32,279 bases of DNA from an uncultured Prevotella sp. Its GTDB lineage: Bacteria > Bacteroidota > Bacteroidia > Bacteroidales > Bacteroidaceae. Position numbers and translations under genes: made by a program. The notes under the pieces were generated by a model. It ran no database searches. It was not told the DNA's origin and was given only the letters and a program-made list of their open reading frames with translations. This document shows, in pieces, positions 1-7,957 of this stretch. How positions within the stretch are numbered: the stretch's first letter is position 1; every line of letters begins with the position of its first letter. The stretch spans positions 1-32,279 of the forward strand of contig USSA01000017.1 in the NCBI GenBank assembly GCA_900557255.1, read 5' to 3'.

Positions 1-16
1 TTTTTGAATCTGATGG

Positions 17-48
17 CAAAGATAATACTTTATCTCCTAATTTCCAAA
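17..48 (-). promoter_or_regulatory. Bacteroidetes-type promoter pointing out of the left edge
   Basis: On the minus strand, TTTG (45-48) is followed by a 20-nt spacer and TATCTTTG (17-24). This matches the Bacteroidetes -33/-7 consensus TTTG-N19..21-TAnnTTTG. Transcription would start within about the first 12 bases of the window and run leftward, so the gene served lies outside. The match is seen directly; activity is inferred. Confidence 0.6.
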
Positions 49-192
49 ACTTTTCATGGAAAACTTCTACCGTTTTCTTATAAAGATTGTTATCACTCCT
101 TATTGCAACAGCCACTATACCTAAGTGATTTCTTATTCACCATTCATCATAATGGTTCCCGTCTCTAAGGATAATTGTTACTAACCCTAATA

Positions 193-227
193 GAAATCTC
201 CGTTCAGTACTGCTGAACGGAGATTTC
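193..227. repeat. Perfect 15-bp inverted repeat (hairpin)
   Basis: GAAATCTCCGTTCAG (193-207) pairs without mismatch with CTGAACGGAGATTTC (213-227) across a 5-base loop, TACTG. No clear T-run follows on either strand, so it is not a textbook intrinsic terminator. It could be a transcript-end hairpin or a small palindromic repeat. The rest of 49-399 shows no convincing gene. Confidence 0.6.
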
Positions 228-399
228 CTCTAATGATAAAGATTATTATCCTTAATAGTACAGGTGAATGCATTTAAGGATGCAAAACATCTCTTCCAGG
301 ACTACGGTTATTATGCTCGTTTAAGTTTTACTGGACAGCAATATATCTATACCTGTAACAATGCTTACGCAGATGTATTCCAGACTGATTTTGAGGCAC

Positions 400-458
400 A
401 AAAAAAGTCGTGGAATCTTAGAGGGCGAGATCACCTCGGCAACTAAAATTCCAACGAC
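400..458 (-). terminator. Intrinsic terminator for leftward transcripts
   Basis: Arms GTCGTGGAATCTTAG (407-421) and CTAAAATTCCAACGAC (443-458) form a long, slightly imperfect stem. A short CGAG/CTCG pairing lies in the apical part. Read on the minus strand, the stem is followed at once by seven T residues (A tract 400-406 on the plus strand). This is the best candidate for the end of the fimbrial operon, about 140 bp past its last stop codon. Confidence 0.7.
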
Positions 459-524
459 CAGTCTAGTCTTGTTTTCGCATTCTTTGTATAATAGTAAATG
501 ATAATAATGTTCTATACTAATTAA

Positions 525-553
525 GGGGAGGAAGTTTTCCCAACTTCCTTCCC
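525..553 (-). terminator. Hairpin just after the last fimbrial gene
   Basis: GGGGAGGAAGTT (525-536) and AACTTCCTTCCC (542-553) form a 12-bp stem with one imperfect pair and a 5-base loop. It lies about 47 bp beyond the last stop codon of the fimbrial operon. The following minus-strand bases (TTAATTAG) are only moderately T-rich. It may protect the 3' end or weakly terminate ahead of the stronger terminator at 400-458. Confidence 0.45.
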
Positions 554-599
554 TCTTACTGATATATATTTTATAAACTTAAATATTTTTGCCAATTCT

Positions 600-2339
600 T
601 TATTTGTAGGTGATTTCAAATTTTTGTAAACCACCACCATATTTTGCTTTTACGTAGAAGCTACCCTTGGCACCACTGTTATTGTCTCTGATGTTCTTGA
701 GAGTAATTGCCTGCTTTACTCCGAGATTTTCAGCAGAGTCAAACTTCTTTAAGAACCAGCAGTTCCAATCCTTGCCTTCTGCGATTTCTTCTGTAGAACC
801 TACCTCCACATCGCAACCCTCAGGGTTGATGGTGTTAGAAGCTATTCTGATTTCTACTGGCAGAAGCTCAGAAGGATAGTTCTTCGGAATCGTATAGGTA
901 AGAGTACCCGTATTATCTTTTTTCCTTCCAGACATACCTTTGAAGTTGAAACCGAAGTCGAACTTCGTGATACTATATATCTTGATGGTTCTACTCATAC
1001 CACTCACCTTGTCGAGTATTCGGATTTCGCCAGATTTTAGCTGATTGGTAATGACATCTCTTGTAAAGCCAATCTTACCCTTACCGTTTGCATAGGTAAT
1101 GGTGAGGTCTTTCTTACCTAACTCATTATTCGTAACCCAGTTTACATCGAAACGATCTGTTTTGTTCAAATCACCACCTACGTAATTGAAGTCGATTTCC
1201 TGACTTTCTGTAGCGCCTTCATTCAACATCACGTTTGTACCATTAGGAATTTCCAATGTATAAGTTCCATCTGATATTTTTGGTACAATCTGCTCTACCT
1301 GAATCCAAGGGTTGTTAGCTGCATAGCCGTTAAAGGCATTGTCGTAGCCAGGATACCCTAACTTTGGATTCAGTTTCTTGATATGAATCGCATAGGTATA
1401 ATTTCTCTTGACCTTATAGAATTGCTGATCCTCATTCTGAAGATAAACCTTGTACCATTTTACGGTGTTGTTGTTGAATGTCACTTTCAGAATACATCTT
1501 ACAGGATTCTTACTTGAGTTTTCATCCTCAAAGCAATATTGCACAGTCCCCATCTGACTTGCAGAACCTTTGTATCTGTCTTCTGACTTAGGCAGGGTAA
1601 TGTCGGTAATATTCCATTCCCACTCCTTAGTAGCAGTTGTGTTTGGAAATTCCAGTTTGTTACGGTCGAATGCAGCCATTGTTGCATATAACATTCCTTC
1701 ACCGATGGAGATTTCTACACTCTTGATATTGGTTGAAGTTTCCCAGTCTGCTGTGATCTTAGCACGATCTCTGATCAGATGAATCACATTACTGCTATTG
1801 GTAAGCTTTTCCTTCATTTCTGCTGTTGTAGAACCGCTACAATATCCCCAATACTTGGTTTTCAGAGCCTGGTCTTCGGTAGCCTTTGATTCAAACGTAG
1901 TAATCAGCTTGTTCTCATGCAAACCGATCCACTCGTTGGCTGCCTTTGCTGTATTGATATTGGCATTGGCAATGATGTGGAGTCGGGCTGTGGCATTAGG
2001 CATCTTCACACTAATCTTTTTGTTATTGGTGTTAGCTGTACCGTTGCCAATTTCCTCCTTGCTAGTAGCTTCCACATTCAGATCCGTGCCCATACCCAGG
2101 AAGTAACCATTGGCATCGAAGCAGAATATCTGCACATCAGAGCTTCCGAATCCCTCGTTGTTGTAGCCCTCAGATCTTGTTCCGATTTTGTAGTCAGGAG
2201 TAGATACCTTGAAGCTGAGCGTCATCTCACCCTTGCTGTTAGAAGGCACCGTCTCTTCAGACAAATCGCTTGTGCAGGCTGTTAGCATGGTTGCTAACAG
2301 TCCTACCAACATTCCGATATATAGTTTTAACTTTTTCAT
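600..2339 (-). CDS. Fimbrillin-family lipoprotein, last gene of fimbrial operon
   Basis: A 579-residue lipoprotein. The signal peptide ends in a lipobox with Cys22 (MLTAC). Arg55 followed by Ser (IGTR|SEG) sits where P. gingivalis pilins are cut by an Arg-specific protease before strand-exchange assembly. Beta-rich fimbrillin-like segments follow, with LIRDRAKITADW typical of the region after the first subdomain in Mfa-like proteins. The C-terminal half (from about residue 340) has no motif I recognise. It is 19 bp downstream of the previous gene, so it is co-transcribed and possibly translationally coupled. By analogy with FimC-E and Mfa3-5, which follow the anchor gene, it is probably an accessory or tip subunit. 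Family assignment is fairly secure; its place in the pilus is inferred. It lacks the ATAAGTAAA leader element found upstream of the earlier genes. Confidence 0.8.
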   Translation of the reverse strand: MKKLKLYIGMLVGLLATMLTACTSDLSEETVPSNSKGEMTLSFKVSTPDYKIGTRSEGYNNEGFGSSDVQIFCFDANGYFLGMGTDLNVEATSKEEIGNGTANTNNKKISVKMPNATARLHIIANANINTAKAANEWIGLHENKLITTFESKATEDQALKTKYWGYCSGSTTAEMKEKLTNSSNVIHLIRDRAKITADWETSTNIKSVEISIGEGMLYATMAAFDRNKLEFPNTTATKEWEWNITDITLPKSEDRYKGSASQMGTVQYCFEDENSSKNPVRCILKVTFNNNTVKWYKVYLQNEDQQFYKVKRNYTYAIHIKKLNPKLGYPGYDNAFNGYAANNPWIQVEQIVPKISDGTYTLEIPNGTNVMLNEGATESQEIDFNYVGGDLNKTDRFDVNWVTNNELGKKDLTITYANGKGKIGFTRDVITNQLKSGEIRILDKVSGMSRTIKIYSITKFDFGFNFKGMSGRKKDNTGTLTYTIPKNYPSELLPVEIRIASNTINPEGCDVEVGSTEEIAEGKDWNCWFLKKFDSAENLGVKQAITLKNIRDNNSGAKGSFYVKAKYGGGLQKFEITYK

Positions 2340-2358
2340 TTTGTACCTTCTTTAATTG

Positions 2359-4437
2359 TTATTCTTTCTTGTTTTCCAGCTCTTTTACCTCTTCTGGTGA
2401 GAGGTCGCGAACGCAACGAACATATCCGGTATAAGAATCTTTTGTGTTTGCTTCAACCTGTTTGCCATTTAAGGCCCAGTAGGATCTTCCAGCTAATACT
2501 TCGTCAATCACCTTTTGATTCTTATCATATTGATATTTTGTGATAACGCCAATTTCCGATGCTGTTGGTAATCGCCAGTCGGTATATTTTTTACCATCCA
2601 TACTCACCTCTACGTATTTGTCGCAATGATTTGAAGCATTAACTCCGTCATTTTTTTTAGAGAATCTAGATACTGTTCCTAATTGGGATGCCAACATAAA
2701 GGCTGGAGAAACAACATCTTCAGAAGATAATTTCGTCTTTGGATCAATGTTTGTAACGTGTCCTATTTTGTATTTGCTATCTTGAGGGATGTTTGTAATC
2801 TGTACGACATACATCCGATTATTGTACTTTCCTGTTTCATCACCCTTTGTAGCTTTATAATCTCCAGAAAGCCAATGCTTTCTTTCATCGTAGTATTCGT
2901 AAATTTTCGTATCTCCTGGTTCTTTTACTTTTGCATAGAAATTATCATCAGCAGAGGTCTTTTTGGGGTTGTGCCACTCTTGATCTGTTTGCCAGTCTAT
3001 CCAACCGTCTTTTGTTGAATACCAGCCAGCTATACCCTGGATATACTCCAAAGGATACTGTTTGATTGTTACATTCTCTTCCAGACCATCGCAAGTAACC
3101 TTTATCTTGATATATTTAACAGACAATGGCACGAAGTCATTGGCGGTTGTTGAATTTTTTGCACCAATAACAATAGTTCCCTTGTCCTTTAACTCACCAT
3201 GACCATCTGCATATTGTGCAGAAGCATTGAAGTATTGACTGCCAGAGCATGGTTGTTTCTTACCATTTTTGTCATAATAGTAAATATCCACGGTTTCCAC
3301 CTTACATTCACCTGAACCATAGAACTTGATGGTAGAATCATCAAATCGCTGGTTCTTCATGATCATAAAGGTAGGAGAAACCAACAAGTACTTCTGATCT
3401 CCAGCATTGATTGTTGTCTCTTCGCCCTGGGTCCACTTCTGTACATCATATACCAGATTCATAGCATCACCATAAGTAATGTCAGAACTGCTGCCCAGAC
3501 TTGTTACGGTGGCATTGGCTGTATAGACGTTGTTACGATCCAATGCCTTGGTTGCCTTAGGGTCGCGAACTGGAATACTGTAATAGTAATCCACAGGTTT
3601 TTCTTCACCCTTCTTCAGCATCACCTTGATCTTTGCCTGAGGTGCACTTGCATTATTATCCCATAATGTTGCGTAGCTGTAGGTAACCAACTGATAGCCA
3701 TCAGTAGTCTTCGCCATTACCTCATTCGTCTCAGTTTCGCTCATACTAGCTATGCTCTTAGCTGTATTTACGCCGAAGAGGGTAGTCTGGGTGTTATAGT
3801 TCAGCAACTGCCAGGTAGGTGTACCTACCACCTCGTAGCCATCAATATTAATCTTGAGTTTTACAACGATCTTGGCTGCAGCTCTTGTCAGCTTACTGTC
3901 GATGGTTTGGGTAGGCTCTTTGCTGACTGTCCAACCTGAGTTGGCTGTCATCAGGAAGTTCTTGGTCGCATTGTTGCTGCTGTAAGGCTTCCAGATGTCT
4001 ACATCAGTCTGCACCTTCTTTTCCAGGTCGGTCAATGAGTTTACCTGTTGTAAGTCCTCCTTTGCATTGGCAATAGAGTACACGAAGTAATCCTTGTTCT
4101 CCTGCAGATTCAAGTCAACTTTCCAGTTGCCCTGACCAAGAACCTCTTTTTGGTTGCTTTGCAAGTTGCTGTCAAACTTCTTGTTGACACTTTGCTCCTT
4201 ATATTCCTTGTCGAAAATCTTCACGTACAGGTTGTCCAGTGCAGCTTCACGTAGGGCTTTGTCAGAAGCAACTGCTCTTGATACAGTTGCTTCTGTTACA
4301 CTAGGCTTGATGCTGAGGCTCTCTGACGATGTTTCGGTGAAGAAATCATCCTGAGCGGAGCATCCTGCCATTGTTAGACCGAAGGTCAACAACATCAAGC
4401 CTTGTACAGATTTTCTATATTTATTAAACTTCTTCAT
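2359..4437 (-). CDS. Fimbrial lipoprotein with C-terminal DUF1566-like domain (probable tip adhesin)
   Basis: A 692-residue lipoprotein: signal peptide with lipobox LTMAGC (Cys26), then a candidate Arg processing site at Arg54 (TVSR|AVA). Residues from about 60 to 340 look like a fimbrillin beta-sandwich. A middle section (about 350-540) is unassigned. The C-terminal part carries DWRLPTASE (620-628), SYWALNG (about 652-658) and YVRCVRD (672-678). This is the WRLPT...YW...RCVR pattern of DUF1566/Lcl-like domains, which are thought to have a C-type-lectin-like fold. A binding domain at the free end of an otherwise fimbrillin-like protein suggests a tip adhesin. It is the longest subunit of the operon and lies 42 bp downstream of its neighbour. 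Ligand unknown. Confidence 0.8.
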   Translation of the reverse strand: MKKFNKYRKSVQGLMLLTFGLTMAGCSAQDDFFTETSSESLSIKPSVTEATVSRAVASDKALREAALDNLYVKIFDKEYKEQSVNKKFDSNLQSNQKEVLGQGNWKVDLNLQENKDYFVYSIANAKEDLQQVNSLTDLEKKVQTDVDIWKPYSSNNATKNFLMTANSGWTVSKEPTQTIDSKLTRAAAKIVVKLKINIDGYEVVGTPTWQLLNYNTQTTLFGVNTAKSIASMSETETNEVMAKTTDGYQLVTYSYATLWDNNASAPQAKIKVMLKKGEEKPVDYYYSIPVRDPKATKALDRNNVYTANATVTSLGSSSDITYGDAMNLVYDVQKWTQGEETTINAGDQKYLLVSPTFMIMKNQRFDDSTIKFYGSGECKVETVDIYYYDKNGKKQPCSGSQYFNASAQYADGHGELKDKGTIVIGAKNSTTANDFVPLSVKYIKIKVTCDGLEENVTIKQYPLEYIQGIAGWYSTKDGWIDWQTDQEWHNPKKTSADDNFYAKVKEPGDTKIYEYYDERKHWLSGDYKATKGDETGKYNNRMYVVQITNIPQDSKYKIGHVTNIDPKTKLSSEDVVSPAFMLASQLGTVSRFSKKNDGVNASNHCDKYVEVSMDGKKYTDWRLPTASEIGVITKYQYDKNQKVIDEVLAGRSYWALNGKQVEANTKDSYTGYVRCVRDLSPEEVKELENKKE

Positions 4438-4479
4438 GATGATTTAATCCTTTAGTTTATTTAAACCACATATTCTCAT

Positions 4480-5988
4480 TTAAATTCCTGAGCGATCAGC
4501 ACCCTGGGTGAACTTGATATTAAAGTCATCTCCAGGTAGTTTTCCAGTTCCTACATTGAACAGAACCTTTCTCATGTCAGGAGCAAGAACGATAAATACC
4601 TTGGTATCAAAATTTCTTTCTACTGCTAAATCTTTATTTCTCTTTGGCACTACATAGAATGTAAATGAGTTGCCAGTGATGTCGCTCTTACTTACTGTAT
4701 CATAGATTTTTCCATCTACATAGAACGCAAAGTCTGGGTTGTCGCACTGAAGGATCCAGTTCTTATCTCCTGTATCAATGTCCTTCAGCGTGATAGCTGG
4801 ACCACCTCCGTTTGGAATACCATAGTGAACTTCCACAGCTTCTCCAAATTCTCCGGCTTCTCGTTCCATCTCGATGCTTACCTTATCAGTATAGTCCCAT
4901 GCGATGTTGTCATCCCAGTCACTTACGATAGGATTCACATACAATGTTGCAGGATTCTCAGGAGTATCACCTCCTTCTCTGTCCACCTTGGCTGTTACGT
5001 CGTAGATGGTGTTGCGGTCGAGGCGATAGAGAGGTTCGAATTGCGACCAGTCAGTTGTTGCTGCATCGTTACCTTCGAAGAGGCGCTTGTTTACCGGCAC
5101 CTTGTAGAAGTAATCCTTGTCGTTGAATTTTGCCTTGAGCAGGATGTAGGTCTGCTTGCTGTCATCGATAGGCTCTTCTGCATACGGATTCTTGTTTTTG
5201 TCAATCCAACTGTTAGCGTATGAGTAGAACACTGCCTTGTTGTCTTGTGTGACGTCAGGTGGTGTTACCTTGTCGCTGGCTGGGTCTTCGGTATTCAATG
5301 CATTGTTGTCGCTGGTACCTTCTGCGAGGATAGAACCATCTTCTGCGTAGTGTATCAACTGGCAGGCATACTCTGTAGGAAGTACTGCGTTGCCCTTGTC
5401 ATCTTGTACGTTGAGGCGAATCTTTGCAAGCGCTCTCTTCAGCTGGAACTTCAGGTGGATTTTTCCTGTTACTACTTCTCTATTTAGCATTTTGGCATCC
5501 ATCACGAAAGCAGACTGCTTCTGGTTGTGCTTGAAGGCTGTTGCCTGATTGATGGTGGCAGCTTTCAAATCATTCAGGTTGTTGATGTTGTCCCAGTTGT
5601 CTAGGTTTGCAACCAAGTAGAGATCATTGCCTTCAATGTCAGAACGTGTCAGTTCTTTGCTTGTCAACTCCTTGTGCCTGTATTCTGTAGTTGGACTACC
5701 CTTTATATCTTCAGATAATGTAAGCTGCTTAACGATTGATCCATCTGGTTTGAAAACGAAGAGGTCGAGGCGATTGATCTGGTTCTCATTGAGACTCTCA
5801 TTGCCAACCTCTGTTTCAGCACGGGTAGCAGCACGGGTTTCAGTAGCAGAACCGCCTACTTTGTATTCCAGCACTACACTATAGTCGCAAGCAGCAGTGC
5901 TTTCTATATCGTCGCTCATGCAAGATGTGTTTGCAAGCCCTAAGAGGGCGATTGCACACATCGCAAAGTATTTTGATATTGCTTTCAT
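4480..5988 (-). CDS. Fimbrillin-family lipoprotein (accessory subunit)
   Basis: A 502-residue lipoprotein with Cys23 after a short signal peptide (LANTSC). Two Arg residues (52 and 56, TRAATR|AET) lie at the position of the pilin processing site. KIHLKFQLKRALAKIRLNV and LYRLDRNTIYDVTAKV match the two conserved blocks of Mfa-like fimbrillins: the A-K-hydrophobic strand after subdomain 1 and the RNTIY strand near the pilin-domain end. About 130 residues after the second block form an extra C-terminal region. It starts 12 bp after the preceding stop codon, so it is tightly coupled to it. It probably corresponds in role to Mfa3/Mfa4 or FimC/FimD, minor subunits near the tip. Exact function not shown by sequence. 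Confidence 0.82.
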   Translation of the reverse strand: MKAISKYFAMCAIALLGLANTSCMSDDIESTAACDYSVVLEYKVGGSATETRAATRAETEVGNESLNENQINRLDLFVFKPDGSIVKQLTLSEDIKGSPTTEYRHKELTSKELTRSDIEGNDLYLVANLDNWDNINNLNDLKAATINQATAFKHNQKQSAFVMDAKMLNREVVTGKIHLKFQLKRALAKIRLNVQDDKGNAVLPTEYACQLIHYAEDGSILAEGTSDNNALNTEDPASDKVTPPDVTQDNKAVFYSYANSWIDKNKNPYAEEPIDDSKQTYILLKAKFNDKDYFYKVPVNKRLFEGNDAATTDWSQFEPLYRLDRNTIYDVTAKVDREGGDTPENPATLYVNPIVSDWDDNIAWDYTDKVSIEMEREAGEFGEAVEVHYGIPNGGGPAITLKDIDTGDKNWILQCDNPDFAFYVDGKIYDTVSKSDITGNSFTFYVVPKRNKDLAVERNFDTKVFIVLAPDMRKVLFNVGTGKLPGDDFNIKFTQGADRSGI

Positions 5989-6000
5989 TGTTTGCCCTCC

Positions 6001-7854
6001 TTATTTTAAATAATTAGTATAATGTCCACTTTCTTCCTGAAGCTTATCGTAGGCAGTTCCCTTGGTAGCCTGCAGTTGGAAGATGCGGATGCGGGTGTTG
6101 GTTCCTGCAAATCTTCTTCCATTCTGATACATACCTCCTGCATCTTTAGGGTTGATTTCTACTTCGTATTCATGGATGCCATCCAGCGATACGGTTACGT
6201 AGAGGTCGGTATATACAGGATTGTTGCCTTTACCTATAGCCCATTCAGTTAATTGATCCCATGAAGCATTGTTTGTCCATGCATTCTTGGCTTCTACCTT
6301 GATCTGATAAGGCTCTGGTCGGGCGATGCCTGTAGAAACGCAGTTGGTTTTTCCTTCAATAGATTTACCATAGTTGAAAGCGAACTCAGTTGGGTTGGTG
6401 AGATGTGCTTTCCAGACCAGTCCTGTAGGACTATCTACCTTGAAGTAGTAGGCTGCTCCCGATGTCTTATCTACCAATTTATCATGAGCATCGTTCTCAT
6501 ATCTTGGATAGTTTATCAGACAGTAAAGACCTTCTGCATCGCCTTTCTGTGGTTTCAGGGTTTCTCCTGTTTGCCATGCATACATCTCGCATTTTACATT
6601 GCTCCAGCTGATTTCAGAAGTTACCTTGTTCCAAGGCATTACCTGCCAGTCGAGGCAGAGGGCTCCACCCTGGAGGAAGTAGCCGTAAACTACGAGCTCT
6701 CGGTTGCGGATAGCGTTGCCGCTGGATGGGATGGTGAATTTCTGAGATTTTTCGGAGCCGCCTTCTGCCAACTCATAGTAAATCTTACCTGTGATAGGCT
6801 TGTTGGTTTCACGAAGATAACTCAAGTTATGTCCACCGATTTTATTATTCATACGCTCCATATAAGCCTGGGCTGTTTCGTTTGCTCCTCGCTTATAAGT
6901 CAGAGGGTCTTCCACTTCCTTAATTCCTGTATTTTCAACACCGTCAAGCTTGAGGAGAGTAGAAACATAAGAAGGAGTTCCGTACTTATTGCTTGTAGCA
7001 GCCTTGTTGTCATCAGCTTTGGTATAATCCTCTTCATCAGGGAAGACATAGCTTTCTGTAGGGAAGGTGTTTCCATCTATCTCAATTTTTGTTACCTTTA
7101 CATTTTCTGTATTGGCATTTTTCTTGCGGGCGAAATAGAAGTGAAGCTTGGAAACGGCGCGAACCAGAGGAATCTTAATACCTTTGCCCTTTGCACCCGC
7201 CTCTGTATCAGCTACGTGATCGGCTATTGCTATATTGTTGATGGCACGAGAAATAGGGAGACCCTTGCCGTCTGGAACCGCTGTAGTCTCAGCCTTGCCT
7301 TCTGCTGTAATGCCGAATGGATTATCGAAGGTTACACCTTGCAGGTCAGCACGGGTAATGCTGCGGAGATTCTTGCCATTCAGCTTCTCAGCCATATTGG
7401 TACTCTCTGAGTTAGCCAGAATATAGAGGTCGATGTTTTTGAGTTCGTCACCGTTGATCTTACGCAAGAATCTCAAGTTCAGCGTGTAGTTGCTGTTGAC
7501 GGTTCCACCGCCAACAGCAGTAGGGATATCTTCCTTGTAAGCAATCGGATTAGCGCTTGCTCCAGATCCTGATTTAAACACCCATACCTTGATGCTATGA
7601 ATGTCGCTCTCAGCGCTAGGATTAGCCTGGGTCTCGTCGTTTCCGATGTTCTCAGCTCTGCTTGCTTTGGAAGTCGTGGTGCTGGCGGTAGAGAAGCTCA
7701 GGTTGAGGTAAGCTTCCTCGCCAGGTGCAGTTTCCTGCGAATCTTGGTCTGAGCAAGATGCCATTGTGCTCAACATGAGCAAGGCTGTGATAGCCATGCC
7801 TAGCCGGCGTGTCATCTTGGTCAAAGTTGAGTTATAGCGTTTCATCTTTTTCAT
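6001..7854 (-). CDS. Fimbrillin-family lipoprotein, first accessory subunit after the anchor
   Basis: A 617-residue lipoprotein; lipobox STMASC gives Cys34 after a long, Arg/Lys-rich signal peptide. A candidate processing site follows at Arg66 (SKASR|AEN). PLVRAVSKLHFYF is the conserved fimbrillin strand, and NRELVVYGYF followed by DWQVMPW is the C-terminal strand pair of FimA/Mfa pilins. About 190 further residues follow. ATG is directly preceded by the element TATAAGTAAAAG (7855-7866), so this is the last gene of the operon carrying it. Two small hairpins lie between it and the anchor gene. By gene order it resembles Mfa3, which joins tip proteins to the shaft in P. gingivalis; this is inference. 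Confidence 0.82.
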   Translation of the reverse strand: MKKMKRYNSTLTKMTRRLGMAITALLMLSTMASCSDQDSQETAPGEEAYLNLSFSTASTTTSKASRAENIGNDETQANPSAESDIHSIKVWVFKSGSGASANPIAYKEDIPTAVGGGTVNSNYTLNLRFLRKINGDELKNIDLYILANSESTNMAEKLNGKNLRSITRADLQGVTFDNPFGITAEGKAETTAVPDGKGLPISRAINNIAIADHVADTEAGAKGKGIKIPLVRAVSKLHFYFARKKNANTENVKVTKIEIDGNTFPTESYVFPDEEDYTKADDNKAATSNKYGTPSYVSTLLKLDGVENTGIKEVEDPLTYKRGANETAQAYMERMNNKIGGHNLSYLRETNKPITGKIYYELAEGGSEKSQKFTIPSSGNAIRNRELVVYGYFLQGGALCLDWQVMPWNKVTSEISWSNVKCEMYAWQTGETLKPQKGDAEGLYCLINYPRYENDAHDKLVDKTSGAAYYFKVDSPTGLVWKAHLTNPTEFAFNYGKSIEGKTNCVSTGIARPEPYQIKVEAKNAWTNNASWDQLTEWAIGKGNNPVYTDLYVTVSLDGIHEYEVEINPKDAGGMYQNGRRFAGTNTRIRIFQLQATKGTAYDKLQEESGHYTNYLK

Positions 7855-7866
7855 CTTTTACTTATA
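7855..7866 (-). promoter_or_regulatory. ATAAGTAAA leader element
   Basis: TATAAGTAAAAG on the coding strand, abutting the ATG of the downstream fimbrillin gene. It is one of eight copies in the early operon and the regulator leader (others at 9107, 10919, 11080, 12551, 13231, 13727, 13752), all in the sense orientation. It could be a translation-enhancing A-rich leader or a protein- or RNA-binding site. Confidence 0.55.
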
Positions 7867-7890
7867 CTTAATACTTTTCTTTCTCTTTAT

Positions 7891-7946
7891 ACAGTGTGGG
7901 TAGCACTGTTTTCTTGTGGTTCATCTAGCAGTGTGGGTAGCACTGC
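7891..7946 (-). repeat. Two tandem copies of a small hairpin with GCTACCC motif
   Basis: Copy 1: ACAGTG (7891-7896), loop TGGGTAG, CACTGT (7904-7909). Copy 2: GCAGTG (7928-7933), the same loop, CACTGC (7941-7946). The outer pair changes from A-T to G-C, a compensatory change that keeps the stem. On the transcript the shared sequence is GTGCTACCCACAC. Both lie just after the anchor gene stop and before the next fimbrillin, so they could set RNA processing or stability there. Confidence 0.6.
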
Positions 7947-7957
7947 CGGTAGTCGTC

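Noticed and set aside
264..446. 60-codon plus-strand frame left of the fimbrial operon
   Set aside because: Its 3' end is made of the arm and loop of the terminator at 400-458, and no family, promoter or signal supports it. Probably chance coding across a terminator.
2359..2700. Diversity-generating retroelement variable repeat
   Set aside because: The domain type would allow it, but no reverse transcriptase, Avd-like gene or template repeat was recognised in the window.
6403..7410. 335-codon plus-strand frame opposite a fimbrillin gene
   Set aside because: It is antisense to a clear lipoprotein gene with conserved fimbrillin strands, and its own product is Cys- and hydrophobic-rich without a recognisable domain.
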